Origin: Candidatus Dadabacteria bacterium
Lineage (GTDB): Bacteria > Desulfobacterota_D > UBA1144 > Nemesobacterales > Nemesobacteraceae
Direction of reading: 5' to 3'
Length of the DNA: 44,090 bases
NCBI GenBank assembly: GCA_026706695.1
Contig: JAPOYE010000085.1
Location: 1-44,090 of the forward strand
In this document: piece by piece, positions 40,809-44,090 of the stretch
How positions within the stretch are numbered: position 1 is the stretch's first letter
Layout: each line of letters starts with the position of its first letter
Translations under genes and position numbers: made by a program
The notes under the pieces: model-generated
Database searches by the model: none
Seen by the model: the letters and a program-made list of their open reading frames with translations, nothing else
Told to the model about the DNA's origin: nothing

Positions 40809-41156
40809 ATGCTTGCAGACAGAAAAATACCTTTCAGCGAATCCAAGGAAGAAGAGTGGGAAATTCTTAAACAGAAGACCGAAGGCGGCATAGAGCTCAT
40901 GCTCGAGGACTCCCAGCGATGGTTCTTGGCCACGACGGAAGGTGACGGAATCAGGATAACTTCCGCCGAGAAGAACGTGCGACCGCTCATGGTTCGCGAA
41001 CCGCCGCTTATTAAGTTTGATGAGTTCCAAAGAGTGGCGGGAGTCTATAACGAAGCCTTTTTCGGCGGAATCGGTGATCTTTCGGGAAGACTCGAGGCCC
41101 ACAACTCAAGCCCGAACATGCGGTACCTCTTCATGTTGATTTACTATCTGATCTAG
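40809..41156 (+). CDS. Small protein of unknown function
   Basis: A 115-residue soluble, acidic protein following uvrA by 68 bp, with GGAGAG 8 bases before the ATG. It contains EEEWEILKQKTEGGIELMLE, then SQRWFLATTEGDGIRITSAE, and ends MRYLFMLIYYLI. No signal peptide or known motif was recognised. The coding frame uses AGA/ATA codons like the core genes and appears genuine. Function unknown; the position suggests only possible cotranscription with uvrA. Confidence 0.6.
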   Translation: MLADRKIPFSESKEEEWEILKQKTEGGIELMLEDSQRWFLATTEGDGIRITSAEKNVRPLMVREPPLIKFDEFQRVAGVYNEAFFGGIGDLSGRLEAHNSSPNMRYLFMLIYYLI

Positions 41157-41253
41157 ATAGCCTGGAGTATTAAGTAAATAAAAATCGCCCGCATTCGAGA
41201 AAATTACCTAGATCAGGCGCTTTGCTGAGCGGGGAACGGCTTAAGAATTTCTT

Positions 41254-41288
41254 CAGGCTAACTCAAAAAAGCAACTTGAGTTAGCCTG
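41254..41288. terminator. Perfect 13-bp hairpin between convergent transcripts
   Basis: CAGGCTAACTCAA (41254-41266) and TTGAGTTAGCCTG (41276-41288) are perfectly complementary around a 9-base loop. It lies about 100 bases past the end of the small gene at 41156 and about 100 bases past the 3' end of the minus-strand tRNA, so a bidirectional stop is likely. No T tract follows either arm, so it is not a textbook intrinsic terminator. The rest of 41157-41388 shows no gene. Confidence 0.45.
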
Positions 41289-41388
41289 GATTGTCCCTCG
41301 CTTCTCACATAGCGATTAATAGTAATTTCTCCATGGAACTTATAAAAAAACGCTAAAACGGCTCTCTCAGGTCCGGTAGGCAGGAATT

Positions 41389-41464
41389 TGGCTCCGGCGG
41401 CAGGGCTCGAACCTGCGACCCGATGATTAACAGTCATCTGCTCTGCCAACTGAGCTACGCCGGA
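41389..41464 (-). tRNA. tRNA-Asn (anticodon GTT)
   Basis: The minus strand folds as a full cloverleaf: acceptor TCCGGCG with CGCCGGA, D-loop AGCTCAGTTGGCAGAGC, anticodon stem GATGA/TCATC with loop CTGTTAA (GTT at 41429-41431), T-loop GGTTCGAGCC. Discriminator G and an encoded CCA end the gene at 41389. Confidence 0.97.
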
Positions 41465-41548
41465 ACTGTAGAAAATAGAAAAAAGCCAAAGAATAGTTAA
41501 TTTTATATAGATAAGAAAAACAGTCAACAAATCTAATACCGAGCAAAA

Positions 41549-42442
41549 ATGGCCGGAAAAAAAGAAAAAGAAAAGAAGCCGGAAGAAGTGAGTTCATCTC
41601 TTCCCGCACTTTCAAACTCTCTGCAAAGCTATCTGGCACAGATCAGGGACTACCCTGTTTTGAGCAGGGAAGAAGAATACGAACTCGCGATGAGGCACAG
41701 GGAAACGGGCGATCTTGAGGCCGCCAGAAAACTGATTGTATCAAACCTGAAGTTCGTCGTGCGTATTGCAAACGAATACAAAAACTACAACGTAAACACC
41801 TTGGATCTTATCCAGGAAGGCAACATAGGACTCATGAAGGCCGTAAGAGGCTTTGACCCTACAAAGGGATACAGACTCATCTCATACGCGGTCTGGTGGA
41901 TAAGAGCATACATACAGAACCACATAATGAAGAGTTGGAGCCTAGTAAAAGTCGGGACGAACCAGTCGCAAAGAAAGCTCTTCTACAAACTCAGGTCAAC
42001 GAAAAACAAAATCGAATCCACAGGAGCCGAGATGGGGGAGGATATTTACTCCGAGATAGCCAAGGAACTTGACGTGCCGGACAGCCAGGTAATCGAGATG
42101 GACCGGATAATGTCTGGAAAAGACCTGTCTCTTGACGCAAACATAGAAGGCAGCACGGAACGCACCTACGTTGACATGCTGGGGGACACGTTTGATCAGG
42201 AGCAGTTCCTCGAAGACTCCCAGACCCGCCCGCTTGTGGCCAAGAAGATAAAAGAAGCCCTGGCGAACCTAAAAGACAGGGAAAGATACATTATCGAAAG
42301 ACGGGTTCTCACCGATTCTCCCGAAACTCTCGAGAAGCTTTCCCGCAAATTCGGCATCTCAAGAGAACGTGTAAGACAGATAGAAAAAAACGCTCTTAAC
42401 AAGATCAGGAAGGAATTCCAGAAAGAGCATTTTCACGTATAG
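41549..42442 (+). CDS. rpoH: RNA polymerase sigma-32 type factor RpoH
   Basis: A 297-residue sigma70-family factor. Region 1.2/2 has SLQSYLAQIRDYPVLSREEE and NLKFVVRIANEYKNYNVNTL, region 2.4 has FDPTKGYRLISYAVWWIRAY. QSQRKLFYKLRSTKN is the RpoH box that marks heat-shock sigma factors. Region 4 HTH is LSRKFGISRERVRQIEKNAL. A Lys/Glu-rich N-terminus (KKEKEKKPEE) precedes the conserved part. It would direct heat-shock genes. The start ATG lacks a strong Shine-Dalgarno. Short gap to the tRNA on the other strand. Confidence 0.93.
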   Translation: MAGKKEKEKKPEEVSSSLPALSNSLQSYLAQIRDYPVLSREEEYELAMRHRETGDLEAARKLIVSNLKFVVRIANEYKNYNVNTLDLIQEGNIGLMKAVRGFDPTKGYRLISYAVWWIRAYIQNHIMKSWSLVKVGTNQSQRKLFYKLRSTKNKIESTGAEMGEDIYSEIAKELDVPDSQVIEMDRIMSGKDLSLDANIEGSTERTYVDMLGDTFDQEQFLEDSQTRPLVAKKIKEALANLKDRERYIIERRVLTDSPETLEKLSRKFGISRERVRQIEKNALNKIRKEFQKEHFHV

Positions 42443-42633
42443 AATTCCCGGGACAAGCGGAAGACCGAAAGGATTCTTACCCGTAACATACTAAAACCTC
42501 TAACTATTTACGAACTTTTTGTTTTTTAATTACAATTGCAAGTTTTAATTGAATTAGGACCCGAATTATAATATGTTCTTAATAGGGTGTGTGGTTCTTT
42601 ATTCCTACATAGCAAATCTAACAGGAGGTTGAA

Positions 42634-43569
42634 ATGAGCAGATTTATAACCCTTGCCTCTTCTTTACTTCTCCTCATACTGATTTCTTTTTCATCAAACG
42701 CCCAGCAGCTGTATATAAGTACTGAATTGGGACTCGGTATCGGGAATTCTTTGGATACCGACGCCAGTGATACTGATTTCGGCACGCTGTGCGACCAACA
42801 CTTAAACAATCCGGCAGACGATAACCATTTTGACTCTGGCGTATGTTCTTCCGACACATCAGTCTGGAACAACAGCTTTGACGGTTCAACGGGAGTGACC
42901 GCCGGTGTCGCTTTAGGCGTCAGCACAGGTTTTGGCGCGAGAGTTGAAGCCGAGTATTTTAACTTCGGCGCGCAATACGATACGACGTCCTCGGTTGTTG
43001 GAGGAGGTCAGGACATTGCGGATAAAGCAGATCAGGAGCTGGTCCGTTCCGATGAGCGTATAGGAGCGGTAAATATAAACAGCCTGTTTGTAAACGTTTA
43101 CTATGACCTTCCGGTCTCCGGGCAACTCCGTCCTTACATCGGAGGCGGGGTTGGTTTCGGAATGGCCGAAGTCGAATTTGACGCTGTCTGGGCCCGCAAT
43201 ATAAACCCGGATGTAATTACGACCGCGGACGATGCGGAGTATCTGGGTTCCGGCAACGAAGAAGAGGACCGTCAGGCTCTGCATCAAAGAATCGCCGGCG
43301 TCACGACCACGGCAAGCCATACTCTCGAAGATACGGTGTTCGGTTACCAGGCGGTGGTCGGGGTGGATTACATGCTGACCGATAATGCCTCAATCGGGGT
43401 CAAGGGACGCTGGGTCCAGTACGCCGAATTCAGCGGCGGAGATGAATGGGACCAGTTGCGCGGTCACGCCCCCAATAATGGGCCGGGAACGGACACAGTT
43501 GATTATACAATTGAAACTGACGACTTAAGCGCATTCGGAGTCAGTCTGGTAATGAAATATGCGTTCTGA
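42634..43569 (+). CDS. Outer-membrane beta-barrel protein (OmpA/OmpW-like fold)
   Basis: A 311-residue precursor with a clear signal peptide (SLLLLILISFSSNA-QQ). The mature part shows alternating amphipathic strands such as QLYISTELGLGIGNS, FGARVEAEYFNFGAQ, LFVNVYYDLP, LRPYIGGGVGFGMAEV, FGYQAVVGVDYMLTDNASIG, and ends in FGVSLVMKYAF with the C-terminal Phe used by the BAM machinery. Long acidic loops (for example DDAEYLGSGNEEED) would face outward. AGGAGGTTG 6 bases before the ATG is a strong ribosome site. The AT-rich leader has TATAAT at 42567-42572. Function unknown; probably an abundant surface protein. Confidence 0.82.
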   Translation: MSRFITLASSLLLLILISFSSNAQQLYISTELGLGIGNSLDTDASDTDFGTLCDQHLNNPADDNHFDSGVCSSDTSVWNNSFDGSTGVTAGVALGVSTGFGARVEAEYFNFGAQYDTTSSVVGGGQDIADKADQELVRSDERIGAVNINSLFVNVYYDLPVSGQLRPYIGGGVGFGMAEVEFDAVWARNINPDVITTADDAEYLGSGNEEEDRQALHQRIAGVTTTASHTLEDTVFGYQAVVGVDYMLTDNASIGVKGRWVQYAEFSGGDEWDQLRGHAPNNGPGTDTVDYTIETDDLSAFGVSLVMKYAF

Positions 43570-43597
43570 TTTCCGTTTTCTCAAAGCGAAGCGGAAA
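43570..43597. terminator. Imperfect hairpin after outer-membrane protein gene
   Basis: TTTCCGTTTT (43570-43579) and GAAGCGGAAA (43588-43597) pair with two G-T wobbles around an 8-base loop, starting at the last base of the stop codon region of the barrel gene. It lies between convergent genes. Weak support. Confidence 0.3.
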
Positions 43598-43619
43598 AAA
43601 TCTAGCGGATCGAGGTCCC

Positions 43620-43919
43620 TTATGGTTTGTGGGACATGGCGGTGACTTCATGTAAAAGTGAAGACATAGGGTCAGTCGCCGTGAATTCATAGGGGCCCCT
43701 CGATTCCGCTTCAGAGAAAATTCGAGTTCCACTTTTACAATCGTCTTCTCCGGCACCGATAAAGGCCCCAGCGTATTTGTCGAAGCGTATAGGCGCTTCG
43801 TTCTGCGGGGGATTATCCGGCATGCCACCTGCAAAACCTGCATTCGGAATGATCAAAGAAACCGACAGAAAAACTGCTAAGCTGGCGGCCAAAAACTTTG
43901 CTCTACAAGTTTCCGTCAA
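43620..43919 (-). CDS. Possible small secreted protein of unknown function
   Basis: From a TTG at 43919 the minus strand encodes 99 residues with a plausible signal peptide (RAKFLAASLAVFLSVSLIIP ending NAGFA) followed by a polar mature part: GGMPDNPPQNEAPIRFDKYA, FIGAGEDDCKSGTRIFSEAE. An ATG at 43985 gives a longer frame, but its first 22 residues are unlike a signal peptide and cover a palindrome that looks regulatory. No Shine-Dalgarno supports either start. No family recognised. It may be a real exported protein or a chance frame. Confidence 0.45.
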   Translation of the reverse strand: MTETCRAKFLAASLAVFLSVSLIIPNAGFAGGMPDNPPQNEAPIRFDKYAGAFIGAGEDDCKSGTRIFSEAESRGPYEFTATDPMSSLLHEVTAMSHKP

Positions 43920-43958
43920 AACGAGATTTACAAATAAATCGAGGTAATTGTACCCTCT

Positions 43959-43973
43959 GTTACAAATTGTAAC
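43959..43973. promoter_or_regulatory. 15-bp perfect palindrome in a divergent intergenic region
   Basis: GTTACAA-A-TTGTAAC is perfectly symmetric. It is 40 bp upstream of the possible small secreted gene (-) and 30 bp upstream of the -35 box for the last gene (+). A nearby direct repeat TTCATGCATA occurs at 43977-43986 and 43988-43997. Both could be binding sites; the factor is unknown. Confidence 0.4.
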
Positions 43974-44002
43974 CTTTTCATGCATATTTCATGCATATTG
44001 TG

Positions 44003-44031
44003 TTGACAGGACAGGCATAAACGGATATTTC
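44003..44031 (+). promoter_or_regulatory. Promoter of gene at right window edge
   Basis: A perfect TTGACA (44003-44008) is followed after 17 bp by TATTTC (44026-44031). AGAGGGAAG lies before the ATG at 44056. Confidence 0.5.
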
Positions 44032-44055
44032 CTTTGTCTAAGAGGGAAGTTAACC

Positions 44056-44090
44056 ATGCAGGCTAGAGATATAATTGCACTAGGTGTTTT
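44056..44090 (+). CDS. Start of an unidentified gene cut by the window edge
   Basis: An ATG behind a GAGGGAAG ribosome site and a good promoter opens a frame reading MQARDIIALGV to the end of the window. Eleven codons are too few to name a family. The hydrophobic turn after residue 5 could begin a membrane or secreted protein. Confidence 0.5.
   Translation, partial: MQARDIIALGV

Overview
The window comes from the chromosome of a Gram-negative, probably aerobic bacterium. The evidence is LolA-dependent lipoprotein sorting, two lipobox S41 proteases, a C-terminal-Phe outer-membrane barrel, complex I genes, an RpoH-type sigma factor, and a glyA-nrdR pair of the kind common in delta-proteobacteria-like lineages. 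Housekeeping genes use many AGA/AGG and ATA codons. A compact methyl-branched-lipid type PKS and many toxin-antitoxin (TA) modules would fit a host-associated (for example sponge-associated) or otherwise gene-exchanging marine lineage. That placement is inference, not something the sequence proves.

Layout. 1-1780 is an accessory patch: a truncated MNT nucleotidyltransferase, a frameshifted TnpB remnant, an orphan antitoxin with a toxin stub, and an intact AbrB/PIN TA pair. 1810-11894 is core: pgpA (-), parA-parB-purS-purQ (+), a second TA pair, a tusA-like/cysM/JAMM-peptidase sulfur operon, nuoN, ftsK and lolA. 11895-27127 is a roughly 15-kb accessory block with different codon use: a 3456-residue type I PKS, a discrete ACP with its own promoter, an Sfp-type PPTase and an alpha/beta hydrolase. 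Opposing them are an NCS2 permease with an extra C-terminal domain and a Phd/PIN TA pair. 27190-29829 holds nuoDCBA (-). 29894-34179 holds a sirtuin and two tandem S41 lipoproteases. 34250-37728 is glyA-nrdR-tatD-pdxA (-). The remainder holds uvrA, a small unknown gene, tRNA-Asn(GTT), rpoH, an outer-membrane barrel, a possible small secreted protein and the start of one more gene.

How it works together. The PKS has KS-AT-DH-cMT-ER-KR-ACP followed by a second KS-AT. The first module has essentially all the parts needed to build a fully reduced, C-methylated acyl chain. The second KS-AT looks catalytically dead: the second KS His is Tyr, the AT Ser is Gly, and about 73 AT residues including the AFH motif are missing. 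Yet it stays in frame for about 850 codons. The PPTase would activate the two ACPs, and the hydrolase, coupled to the PPTase by a GTGA overlap, could release the product. This dead KS-AT tail plus a separately promoted ACP is the most interesting system in the window. Further points are a permease fused to a GHKL-like domain, a CysO-less TusA/CysM/Mec operon with a palindrome in its promoter, and TA promoters that carry palindromes between or beside the -35 and -10 boxes.
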